Assembly (NCBI RefSeq): GCF_900129275.1
Contig: NZ_FQUX01000001.1
Location: forward strand, 496,001 to 560,000
DNA from: Arenibacter palladensis
GTDB lineage: Bacteria > Bacteroidota > Bacteroidia > Flavobacteriales > Flavobacteriaceae
Direction: 5' to 3'
DNA: 64,000 nt
The notes under the pieces were generated by a model that was not told the DNA's origin, did no database searches, and saw only the letters and a list, made by a program, of their open reading frames with translations. Position numbers and translations under genes: made by a program. Position 1 is the first letter of the stretch, and the number at the start of each line of letters is the position of its first letter. Positions 42,388-50,339 of this stretch are shown piece by piece.

Positions 42388-43380
42388 ATGAAAAAAATTG
42401 GCGCAGTAGTATTATTACTTTCTTTAATTATTGTCTCTTGTGAAGAAAAAGAGAAAAAGAAATATCTGCCAGAATCCATTGGTGCCATAAATTCTTTGGC
42501 CATTGTAATGGAAAATGAGCTTTGGGAAGGAAAAGTCGGGGATCGTGTAAGGCAGCATTTTGCAGCACCTGTTTTGGGTCTATCTTGGGAGGAACCCCTG
42601 TTCACTATCAATCAAATGCCCCAAAAAGTCTTCTCTGGTACCATTTTACAAACCCGTTCTGTACTTTTTATAGACAAGGATACATTGAGCCTTGCCCACA
42701 TTAAAACCGATGTCTATGCCACTCCCCAAAAAGTTGGTGTCATTAAGGGAAGAACGGATGAAGAAATTATTTCAAATTTGGATGCCAAAGCCAATGAGAT
42801 TGTCAAAGCTTTTAAGGAAGTCGAAATCCAAGAATCACAAAAGCGTTTCTTAAAATCCCTTAGCAAGGAAACAGTATTGAACGATAAATTGGGCATAACC
42901 CTGTCCCTACCCTCTATTTATAAAGTAGGAAAACAGGAGAACAATTTTATCTGGATCGATAGACAGATTCAAAAAGGGAGTATGAATATTATCGCCTACG
43001 ATATTCCGAATGATTATTTTAAAAACGACTCCACCTTTGTCAAGGATATTGTGGCCATGCGTGATTCTATAGGAAAACAATATATCCCTGGGCCAGATGT
43101 ACCTGGAAAAATAACCTATATGATGACCGAAAAGGCCTTTGCGCCTTATGTTTTCCCCGTGGAAGTCGCCAATAGAAAGGCTGCCGAAGTTAGAGGGATA
43201 TGGGAGATCAACGGATATCCCATGGCAGGACCTTTTCTGACTTATATCATCAACGACGATAAAAACAATCGGAAAGTGGTTATTGAAGGTTTTGTTTTTG
43301 CTCCCGCTACAGAAAAAAGGGACGATATGTTCCAGCTTGAAGCCATTTTGAAAACCGTGAAGTTCTTGGACGATAAATAA
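42388..43380 (+). CDS. DUF4837 family lipoprotein
   Basis: A 330-residue lipoprotein (lipobox IIVSC, Cys18) of the Bacteroidota family DUF4837. Recognisable blocks are PESIGAINSLAIVMENELWEG read as SIGAINSLAIVM, VGDRVRQHFAAPVLGLSWEEPLF as RVRQHFAAPVLGL, and the C-terminal WEINGYPMAGPFLTY. The mature part mixes strands and helices. Function is unknown; the position right behind a lytic transglycosylase suggests a cell-envelope job. A terminator follows. Confidence 0.92.
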   Translation: MKKIGAVVLLLSLIIVSCEEKEKKKYLPESIGAINSLAIVMENELWEGKVGDRVRQHFAAPVLGLSWEEPLFTINQMPQKVFSGTILQTRSVLFIDKDTLSLAHIKTDVYATPQKVGVIKGRTDEEIISNLDAKANEIVKAFKEVEIQESQKRFLKSLSKETVLNDKLGITLSLPSIYKVGKQENNFIWIDRQIQKGSMNIIAYDIPNDYFKNDSTFVKDIVAMRDSIGKQYIPGPDVPGKITYMMTEKAFAPYVFPVEVANRKAAEVRGIWEINGYPMAGPFLTYIINDDKNNRKVVIEGFVFAPATEKRDDMFQLEAILKTVKFLDDK

Positions 43381-43406
43381 ATACATCGGCAACAAAAATA
43401 CACTGT

Positions 43407-43436
43407 ATAGGGCCCTCTAACGGGCCCTATTTTTTT
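43407..43436 (+). terminator. Intrinsic terminator of the mltD/DUF4837 unit
   Basis: ATAGGGCCC, six-base loop, GGGCCCTAT, then seven T. GC-rich 9-bp stem. Confidence 0.9.
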
Positions 43437-43558
43437 GGGCATAAACTTGACCACATAATAATACAATCGCCAATAAAACGTATAAAAACAACATTAAACC
43501 CCGCTTCTCAAGTTAATCTAAACTATAGAGGGGATGATTAGGGCCTATAGGCAACAAA

Positions 43559-43580
43559 AAAACGCCCTCACGGGCGTTTT
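43559..43580 (-). terminator. Intrinsic terminator of the 56-aa membrane protein gene
   Basis: AAAACGCCC, loop TCAC, GGGCGTTTT; on the minus strand it is followed by a seven-T tract. It lies 26 bases past the stop at 43606. Confidence 0.85.
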
Positions 43581-43589
43581 CTGGTTTGG

Positions 43590-43806
43590 TTGGTTGGTTA
43601 TGGTTTTAATCAAAGGCAAAGCCCGTAGTAATTCTGAATATAAAGGCATATAGTACGATTAAGAAACTTGCAAAACAAAACCAGCTCATCGCCTTAAAAA
43701 AAGTTTTAACAAAAGCGTGACCTAGGTTTCTAAATGCCTCTAAATAAATTTCTCTAACTAATAGAACGTTTTTCATAATATTTGGTTTGGTTATTTGGTT
43801 GGTTAT
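43590..43806. repeat. Direct repeats flanking the small membrane protein gene
   Basis: The 12-mer TTGGTTGGTTAT occurs at 43590-43601 and 43795-43806, embedded in longer GGTTTGGTT-rich runs. One copy lies in the untranslated leader and one just after the stop codon of the gene at 43606-43776. Confidence 0.6.
43606..43776 (-). CDS. 56-aa conserved flavobacterial membrane protein (DUF6747-like)
   Basis: ATG at 43776 to TAA at 43606. The product starts MKNVLLVREIYLEAFRNLGH, has a short amphipathic helix, then a membrane helix (about 31-49, SWFCFASFLIVLYAFIFR) and ends in TTGFAFD. I recall very similar small proteins across Flavobacteriaceae, annotated as DUF6747; the name is from memory. The clear coding pattern, intrinsic terminator and defined leader make it a real gene in spite of its length. 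Function is unknown. Confidence 0.75.
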   Translation of the reverse strand: MKNVLLVREIYLEAFRNLGHAFVKTFFKAMSWFCFASFLIVLYAFIFRITTGFAFD

Positions 43807-44123
43807 TAGATATATAACTCAAAATCTTACAGTTAGGTATTTCATCGGACTTTTTTGTTGTAAATAGACCCTTATGCGTTGTGAAAATGGATTTAACCTT
43901 TAATTAAGAACTACTACCATCACCTAAGTAACGGCTTGTATCCAACGGAAACAAAGAAGATTCCTCCTAGATAATATCCAACCATTGGAGACAAGAACCC
44001 TAACATTACCTTGCAATTTTCCAAAGTAGCAAAATTATATTAATCTGATTTCGTTTACTTTAACGGATATTATTGGTAAATCCAAAAAAATACTCAACAG
44101 TATATTTATTGAAATGCTAAGTA
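43777..44123. other. Intergenic stretch upstream of the 56-aa gene
   Basis: AT-rich. It holds the leader of the small gene. A hydrophobic 28-codon ORF (43920-44006, minus) was noted but not accepted. No other feature is supported. Confidence 0.4.
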
Positions 44124-44158
44124 CAAAAAAACCGCCTTGTCCATAAAGAAAAGGCGGC
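44124..44158 (-). terminator. Intrinsic terminator of the OmpA-family gene
   Basis: CCGCCTT and AAGGCGG pair around a 12-base loop, with a T run on the minus side and an outer GTACAA/TTGTAC pairing. Confidence 0.8.
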
Positions 44159-44190
44159 TATTGTACAATTGATTTAGTGTATCTCCTACA

Positions 44191-46839
44191 TTACATCTTT
44201 ACTATAATAAATTCTGAACGTCTATTAAGTTCGTGTTTCTCCCTACTACAACGAACTCCGTTTCCACATTCGTTGATCAAACGCTCCTCGCCATATCCAA
44301 TGGCACTTTCAATACGGTCTGCCGAAATACCTTTGGAAATAAGATAGGCCCTTGTAGACTTGGCCCTTTTATCCGATAGATATTTATTGTAGACATCAGG
44401 ACCTCGGGAATCTGTATGGGATTCAATCTTTATTACCATATCCTTATACTCGGTCATCACCTCCACCAATTTATCAAGTTCCAACGATGCATCCTTTCTT
44501 ATATAGGATTTATCAAAATCGAAGAAAATCATATCGGTCTTAAGCTTTTTAATTCCGTCTTCAATGACTATGAGTTCCTTTAACTTTTTCATAGTAATAT
44601 CCACATTTACCACCTCATTTTTCTTTGTTTCGGCCGTAACTACATTTTCAAAGAATTCGCTCCTAGTTGCTTTAATGGTGTATTTGGTATTGGAATCCAA
44701 ATCTTCAAAGACAAATGAACCGTCATCTTCCGTAACCATTTCCTTTAATTTAATGTTATTCTCATCCAAGAGGGTGACCAAGGCCTTAGGCATTAAATCG
44801 CCGGTAATCAACTCGGTAACCACACCCGAAATGGCATTCTTTTCCACTTCTTCAAGTACCAGTCTTTCAAAAGAATAAATATCGTCGTCTCCTTTACCAC
44901 CACGCCTGTTGGAGGCAAAATATCCTTTTTGGTTTTCTTCATTAACGATATAAGAAAAATCATCCTTATTACTGTTGATGGGCTGACCCATATTGGTTAC
45001 CTCTTTAAAACCTTCCTCGTCATAAGCCACTTCATATACATCCAGTCCTCCAAGTCCAACATGACCATTGGAAGCGAAGTATAACTTCTTATCATTGATA
45101 AACGGAAACATTTCTTTCTGCTTCGTATTTATACCAGGACCTAAATTTTTGGGCTCCGAATAACTACCATTATCCAAAACATCTACCACAAAAATATCGG
45201 TATCCCCAATGGTTCCAGGCATATCCGAAACAAAATACAGCTTTTTCCCATCAGGACTTAACGCTGGATGCCCGGTAGAATAATCATCACTGTTAAAGGG
45301 TACTTCTTCGGCTTCAGTCCATTCTCCATTAACTTTCTTGGAAACATATATTTTCAAATGATTGACCCCATTTTTATCCCTTTTTAGTTTTTTACCATAA
45401 TTATTTCTAGTAAAGTACATGGTAGAATTATCGGGAGTAAAGGTTACAGATGCTTCGTGATACTTGGAATTTATTTTTTTCGAAAACCTAATTGCAGCCT
45501 TAAGGTCTTGGGATTCCTTATTAACCTTGGAGACATAGAGGTCCAAATAAGGTTGATTGTTCCATTTATACCTTCTGGTATTAAAAATGGAAGAGTCTTT
45601 GGCCGATGCAAAAACAATCTCGTCATCGTTATAAAACATAGGTGAAAACTCTGAATACTTGGTATTTATGGCCAAGTTTTTAAGTCCATATTTAAGTTCC
45701 ATATTTAAAATATTGTCCAAGATGGCTTCTTTTTGGTCTGCCCTAAAATCCAACTTGGAACCTACATTTCCTTTCTCCACCTGCTTGTCATAAAGCCGCA
45801 TCATTCTTTTGGATTTGGAATATTTACCGGTACCTTTTAAGGTATGGGCATATTTAAAAATTTGGTCGGGCGACACTTCCTCTTCATATCTTTCAAATAT
45901 GATATTGTAATAATAGTAAGCCCTTTCCATATTTGTATTGTAATAATGGGAGTCTCCTGCTTTTTGAAGTATTTCAAGGGAATAATTATTGGAGTCTTTT
46001 TTAAGTGCCTCCTCGTATAATTCGGCAGCTTCGGCATACCACATTTTATCAAAATATTGGTCAGCTTTTTGAATAAGCCTTGTGGCGTTGGGGTTTGATT
46101 TTTCATTTGAGCCGTTTCCCCTTTCAATATTATTTAGCAGTGGTTCATCCTCAATAGGACTGAGCATTTCATAAGTAACCTCTTCTAAGGACAATTCCTC
46201 CTTTGGCTCGGCGTTATTGGTCTTTGGCTCGGGTTTTTCATCTTGTTCCGGAGTTTTAACCCCTTTAGGGTAATCCTTTACCTCTTGACCTGAGTTATTA
46301 TCCAATGCTGTTTTGGGTAAAGGCAAATTTGAAACCGTTCCATTGCCGTTTATCCCTATTTTTTTTGATGTACCGCCATTATCAACATTCATTAGCCAAA
46401 ATGGATCGTTATAGGTGCCATTCAACTTGGAATTACAAGCAGCTATAGCGCTATCCAAATTATCGTACTTATTCAAATAGACATAGTTAAGACCATTACC
46501 GGGATTGCTAATATATCCTGCATCAAAACCCTTGCCCTTTAAACTTTGTACCAGATTTTGAGCATTCCCTATATCGGAAAATACACCAGAGACAATATAA
46601 AAGCCTTCATCTATCCCCTTAAGGTTTTTAAAAGTCCTGCTTTTTATCTGGTTTGATGCAGCCCGCTTTCTAAACATTTCAGGGGTAACCCTAGTGTTGG
46701 AGGCATTGGAATTATTATTGATGCTTATATCTATATCCGCAAACCGTTTATCCATATCGGAGGCAACGTTATTCCTAATTCCTTGGGCACTGCCAAAAAT
46801 AGCAAGAAATAGAAAGAAGGCTGTTAGAAGTTGTTTCAT
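44191..46839 (-). CDS. SPOR-TPR-PD40-OmpA multidomain outer-membrane/periplasmic protein
   Basis: An 882-residue exported protein (signal peptide 1-19, ending GSAQ). In order: a SPOR-like domain near the N terminus (about 78-150, EGFYIVSGVFSDIGNAQN and FDAGYISNPGNGLNYVYL), a polar linker, tetratricopeptide helices (about 250-360), PD40/WD40-like beta-propeller blades (about 395-650, e.g. HPALSPDGKKLYFVSDMPG and GYFASNRRGGKGDDDIYSF), a carboxypeptidase-regulatory-like domain (about 670-755), and a C-terminal OmpA domain (about 770-882) with the peptidoglycan-binding ESHTDSRGP and NRRSEFIIV. The last four domains match PorE-type proteins of type IX secretion; the N-terminal SPOR is an addition. 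No PorP/SprF gene is adjacent. Confidence 0.9.
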   Translation of the reverse strand: MKQLLTAFFLFLAIFGSAQGIRNNVASDMDKRFADIDISINNNSNASNTRVTPEMFRKRAASNQIKSRTFKNLKGIDEGFYIVSGVFSDIGNAQNLVQSLKGKGFDAGYISNPGNGLNYVYLNKYDNLDSAIAACNSKLNGTYNDPFWLMNVDNGGTSKKIGINGNGTVSNLPLPKTALDNNSGQEVKDYPKGVKTPEQDEKPEPKTNNAEPKEELSLEEVTYEMLSPIEDEPLLNNIERGNGSNEKSNPNATRLIQKADQYFDKMWYAEAAELYEEALKKDSNNYSLEILQKAGDSHYYNTNMERAYYYYNIIFERYEEEVSPDQIFKYAHTLKGTGKYSKSKRMMRLYDKQVEKGNVGSKLDFRADQKEAILDNILNMELKYGLKNLAINTKYSEFSPMFYNDDEIVFASAKDSSIFNTRRYKWNNQPYLDLYVSKVNKESQDLKAAIRFSKKINSKYHEASVTFTPDNSTMYFTRNNYGKKLKRDKNGVNHLKIYVSKKVNGEWTEAEEVPFNSDDYSTGHPALSPDGKKLYFVSDMPGTIGDTDIFVVDVLDNGSYSEPKNLGPGINTKQKEMFPFINDKKLYFASNGHVGLGGLDVYEVAYDEEGFKEVTNMGQPINSNKDDFSYIVNEENQKGYFASNRRGGKGDDDIYSFERLVLEEVEKNAISGVVTELITGDLMPKALVTLLDENNIKLKEMVTEDDGSFVFEDLDSNTKYTIKATRSEFFENVVTAETKKNEVVNVDITMKKLKELIVIEDGIKKLKTDMIFFDFDKSYIRKDASLELDKLVEVMTEYKDMVIKIESHTDSRGPDVYNKYLSDKRAKSTRAYLISKGISADRIESAIGYGEERLINECGNGVRCSREKHELNRRSEFIIVKM

Positions 46840-47370
46840 GTTTAAACTATTAAAAAATCTTGGGGGTCCAATTTTAAAAACAATATAGCGGCAAATGTAA
46901 AATCGACATTAACTTCCATAGTGAATTGCAAACACCATATATTTTATTACCAACGCTAAAACTAGAGCGGTTAGTACCGTTATAAAATTATTTGTTGTGA
47001 ATCCATTGTTTTCAATGGTGTAATTGCCATTTAAAGGGATTTATATAGCAATATAAAGGAAAAGGCCACTACATTTTAGATAGAAATATATTGAAGTTAG
47101 CTCTTAATTTATACGATTTTCCCTAACATTGGTCCATTTCTGAATACTTGAAGGATATAGTGATTCAGTCTTGTTTAAGGAGCTAGAAGGCACATCCAAA
47201 ATTAAAATTCCGATTGGTTTTTTTAGGCTATCTGTATAAATGAAATACCTTTTAAAAACAGTTCATTTAAATCTTCAAATGAAAAATTTAGGAGCCAAAA
47301 TTATTTACCTATCCGGCTCTGCCAGGTACCTAAATTTAGTGGGAATGTGAATATACACAGCTGTATAAAC
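46840..47370. other. Long intergenic stretch upstream of the OmpA-family gene
   Basis: CAAATGTA (46892-46899) is TACATTTG on the minus strand, an exact -7 box, probably the promoter of the OmpA-family gene. A CCATTG-TTTT-CAATGG hairpin and a CTAAATTTAG palindrome are present, but no gene is supported. A 36-codon plus-strand ORF at 47240-47350 was rejected. Confidence 0.45.
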
Positions 47371-47400
47371 AAAAAAACACCTGCCTAATGCCAGATGTTC
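47371..47400 (-). terminator. Intrinsic terminator of tatA
   Basis: AACATCTG and CAGGTGTT (one G-T mismatch) pair around an eight-base loop on the minus strand, followed by seven T. It lies 24 bases past the tatA stop. Confidence 0.75.
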
Positions 47401-47423
47401 TTTCAAAATATTTTAAAGATGAT

Positions 47424-47609
47424 CTATTTTTCTTTTTTTTCTTCCAATTTATCGTCTTCCTTGGAAGCATCCTTAAATTCTTTAATGCCGCTTCCCAATC
47501 CACGCATCAATTCCGGAATTTTTTTACCTCCAAATAATAGTAGGACGATGGCCACAACCAAAGCGATTTGCATTGGCCCAATGGCTAAAAATGTGTTTAA
47601 AGATATCAT
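47424..47609 (-). CDS. tatA: Sec-independent protein translocase subunit TatA/TatE
   Basis: With start ATG 47609 the protein is 61 residues: a short N-terminal membrane helix ([17 protein letters not shown]), the [13 protein letters not shown] hinge and amphipathic helix, then a charged tail ([13 protein letters not shown]). It forms the pore-like oligomer of the twin-arginine pathway for folded proteins. tatC is not in this window. An ATG at 47633 would add eight non-conserved residues. The gene is monocistronic. Confidence 0.93.
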   Translation of the reverse strand: MISLNTFLAIGPMQIALVVAIVLLLFGGKKIPELMRGLGSGIKEFKDASKEDDKLEEKKEK

Positions 47610-47793
47610 AGTATGATGATTTAAGAAAAACAAAGGTACTAAAAAAGTTGTTAGAATGCTGTTAATTTTAAAGCTTCTAAGATATTTTAATTATTCTAAT
47701 TTAGTATATCTTTCGTTAATAGATACTTTTGCACTGAAAAAAGTATTGAAAATCAATTTGAGTAATAGTAGAATTAAAGTTAATTACTAAGCT

Positions 47794-47801
47794 TATCTTT
47801 G
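47794..47801 (+). promoter_or_regulatory. Promoter -7 box of the M23 peptidase gene, near-leaderless
   Basis: TATCTTTG, exact TAnnTTTG match, six bases before ATG 47808, and overlapping an in-frame TTG at 47799 that is therefore not the start. Confidence 0.6.
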
Positions 47802-47807
47802 TTCATT

Positions 47808-48677
47808 ATGGCCAAAAAGGTAAAGAAAAGAAAGGAAATTAAACAGAAACTTCTTCATAAGTATCGTCTGGTGATTTTGAATGAAAGTACCTTTGAAGAA
47901 AAAATTTCGTTTAAGCTGAGCAGGATGAATGTTTTTGTTACTGGTTCCCTGTTCATAATTGGGCTGATTGGATTCACCATACTGTTGATAGCATTTACAC
48001 CTTTACGGGAATATATCCCAGGGTACTCTTCCACTAAATTAAAGCGACAGGCCACAGAACTTACCTATAGGACCGATTCTTTGGTTGCCACACTAAATTA
48101 TACCAATAGGTATTTAGACAATATAAGAAAGGTGCTGAAAGGTGATATTGAAAATAATGAAATTAATAGGGACTCCCTATTCGATCAATACAAACTGGAT
48201 CCCTCTACCATAGATTTAACACCGATCAGGGAAGATTCACTGCTGAGGAAGCAAGTAGCCTTGGAGGATAAATACAATTTGTTTGAAAGAAACATTAATA
48301 ATCCCGGACAGGTACTTTTTTCTCCCCTTTCTGGCACCATTTCCCAAGAATTTAATACCGAAAACAAACATTTTGCAGTAGATGTGGTGGCTCCTATGGA
48401 CAGCCCCATTAAAGCGGTAGCCAATGGCACCGTAATTTTTGCCGAATGGACGGCGGAAACCGGGTATGTAATTATCTTGGAGCATATGGACGGACTTTTA
48501 AGCGTATACAAGCACAATGGATCCCTAAACAAAGGGCAAGGCGATGTAGTAAGATCAGGAGAGGTAATTGCTTCGGTAGGAAATACGGGGGAGTTGACCA
48601 CAGGTCCACATCTTCACTTTGAGCTATGGAGCAATGGTAGCCCAATAGATCCACTAAATTTTATAGATTTTAAATAA
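47808..48677 (+). CDS. M23 family metallopeptidase (LytM endopeptidase)
   Basis: A 289-residue inner-membrane-anchored murein endopeptidase. A basic N-terminal part (MAKKVKKRKEIKQKLLHKY) precedes a membrane helix (about 46-64, FVTGSLFIIGLIGFTILLIAF), then a periplasmic stalk and the C-terminal LytM domain (about 180-289). Zinc ligands are present: HFAVDVVAP (His, Asp) and HLHFEL. SVYKHNGSL supplies the catalytic His. It is thus an active-type enzyme, in contrast to the degenerate EnvC-like protein at 18.8 kb. The GH3-like gene follows after six bases. Confidence 0.94.
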   Translation: MAKKVKKRKEIKQKLLHKYRLVILNESTFEEKISFKLSRMNVFVTGSLFIIGLIGFTILLIAFTPLREYIPGYSSTKLKRQATELTYRTDSLVATLNYTNRYLDNIRKVLKGDIENNEINRDSLFDQYKLDPSTIDLTPIREDSLLRKQVALEDKYNLFERNINNPGQVLFSPLSGTISQEFNTENKHFAVDVVAPMDSPIKAVANGTVIFAEWTAETGYVIILEHMDGLLSVYKHNGSLNKGQGDVVRSGEVIASVGNTGELTTGPHLHFELWSNGSPIDPLNFIDFK

Positions 48678-48683
48678 TTTTAA

Positions 48684-50192
48684 ATGAGTTTAAAATCATT
48701 TGCCGCAAAAATATTTGCCAAGAATATCGCTAAAAAAACTGCCGATTGGGTAAATAATCCTATTCAAACCCAGGAAAAGGTATTCCAATCGCTCATAGCT
48801 ACTGCCAAAAATACCGACTTTGGCAAGGATCATCATTTTTCCAATATAAAAACCCATGCCCAATTTGTTGAAAACGTACCCATAAGGGACTATGAAGAGT
48901 TAAAGGGATATGTGGAGAAGGTGGTAGCAGGCCAGAAAGATGTATTATGGCCTGGTAAACCTGCCTACTTTGCAAAAACTTCGGGGACCACATCCGGGGT
49001 TAAATACATCCCCATTACCCACGAATCCATTAAGTACCAGGTTGAAGCTTCCCGAAATGCCATTTTGAATTATATCCATGAAACAGGAAATGCTGATTTT
49101 GTGAATGGAAAAATGATCTTTCTTCAAGGAAGTCCCGAAATGAAAGAAAAAAATGGGATAAAGATTGGTAGATTATCAGGGATATCCGCGCACTATGTTC
49201 CCAATTATCTACAAAAAAACCGATTGCCAAGTTGGGAAACCAATTGTTTGGAGGACTGGGACACCAAAGTGAACAAAATTGTAGAGGAAACCGTAAACGA
49301 GAACATGACCGTTATTGCGGGAATACCCTCTTGGGTTCAAATGTATTTTGAAAAGCTGAACAAAAAAACGGACAAAAAAATAGGAGATCTCTTCAAAAAT
49401 TTTCAACTATTCATCTATGGAGGGGTTAACTACGAGCCCTATCGTGCAAAATTTGAGAACCTCATCGGGCGCCGCGTAGACAGTATAGAACTCTTCCCCG
49501 CCAGTGAAGGATTTTTCGCTTACCAAAATTCCCAAAAGGAAAATGGGATGCTTTTGTTATTGAATTCGGGCATCTACTATGAGTTTGTCAAGGCCGATGA
49601 ATTCTTTGTTGAAAATCCCAAACGTATTACCCTTAAAGATGTTAAACTGGGAGTAAATTACGTCATGATCATATCTACCAACGCCGGTTTATGGGCTTAC
49701 AATCTCGGAGATACCATTCAGTTTATTTCATTGAAGCCCTTTAAAATCATTGTTTCCGGAAGAATTAAACATTTTATCTCCGCCTTTGGGGAACATGTTA
49801 TTGGCAAGGAAGTGGAAGAAGCAATGAAACAGGCTATAGAGGGAACAGATGCCAGCATAAACGAATTTACAGTAGCCCCCCAAATTAATCCGGATGAAAA
49901 AGAACTTCCATTTCACGAATGGCTGATCGAATTTGAACGCCCCCCATCAGACATTAAAAAATTCATTGCCATCTTGGACGAGTCCTTACAGCAGCAAAAC
50001 ACTTATTATTTTGATTTAATTGAAGGCAAAATTCTCCAGACTTTAAAAATTACCCAAATAAAAAAAGATGGGTTTCAAGAATATATGAAGTCCATTGGAA
50101 AGTTAGGAGGTCAGAACAAAGTACAGCGCTTGTCCAATGACCGAAAAGTAGCCGATGGATTAAGAAGCTGGTCAATAATGAAGAACTCATAA
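48684..50192 (+). CDS. GH3 auxin-responsive promoter family protein (adenylate-forming enzyme)
   Basis: A 502-residue bacterial member of the GH3 family. Plant GH3 enzymes adenylate a carboxylic acid and couple it to an amino acid. The ATP/phosphate motif TSGTTSGVKYIP (about residues 93-104) is clear, with YGGVNYEPYR and the AFGEHVIGKEVEEAM hinge region of the second domain. Many Bacteroidota carry one copy near M23 peptidase genes, as here. The bacterial substrate is not known; amide bond formation is inferred from the plant enzymes. Confidence 0.9.
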   Translation: MSLKSFAAKIFAKNIAKKTADWVNNPIQTQEKVFQSLIATAKNTDFGKDHHFSNIKTHAQFVENVPIRDYEELKGYVEKVVAGQKDVLWPGKPAYFAKTSGTTSGVKYIPITHESIKYQVEASRNAILNYIHETGNADFVNGKMIFLQGSPEMKEKNGIKIGRLSGISAHYVPNYLQKNRLPSWETNCLEDWDTKVNKIVEETVNENMTVIAGIPSWVQMYFEKLNKKTDKKIGDLFKNFQLFIYGGVNYEPYRAKFENLIGRRVDSIELFPASEGFFAYQNSQKENGMLLLLNSGIYYEFVKADEFFVENPKRITLKDVKLGVNYVMIISTNAGLWAYNLGDTIQFISLKPFKIIVSGRIKHFISAFGEHVIGKEVEEAMKQAIEGTDASINEFTVAPQINPDEKELPFHEWLIEFERPPSDIKKFIAILDESLQQQNTYYFDLIEGKILQTLKITQIKKDGFQEYMKSIGKLGGQNKVQRLSNDRKVADGLRSWSIMKNS

Positions 50193-50317
50193 AAAAGCCA
50201 GCCATTATTTTTCAACATTTACAATTATTGATACCCTAAAAGTCTAAATTTATAAATTTAGCATTGGCAAGAAACTGATAAAAGCTACACAGGAAATAAA
50301 ATAAACAATATAAATTG

Positions 50318-50325
50318 TAGTTTTG
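50318..50325 (+). promoter_or_regulatory. Promoter -7 box of the surface-polysaccharide operon
   Basis: TAGTTTTG, exact TAnnTTTG match, 14 bases before ATG 50340. Since the next genes follow at three-base gaps, it is a candidate promoter for the whole series. Confidence 0.6.
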
Positions 50326-50339
50326 CACGAAATCCGCTT

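Noticed and set aside
43920-44006. A 28-codon hydrophobic ORF on the minus strand (MLGFLSPMVGYYLGG...)
   Set aside because: No ribosome site at a useful distance, no promoter box tied to it, and no terminator; it may be chance or a remnant of a membrane-protein gene end.
47240-47350. A 36-codon plus-strand ORF (MKYLLKTVHLNLQMKN...) upstream of tatA
   Set aside because: No promoter or ribosome site, and the nearby hairpin at 47371-47400 has its T tract on the opposite strand, where it serves tatA.
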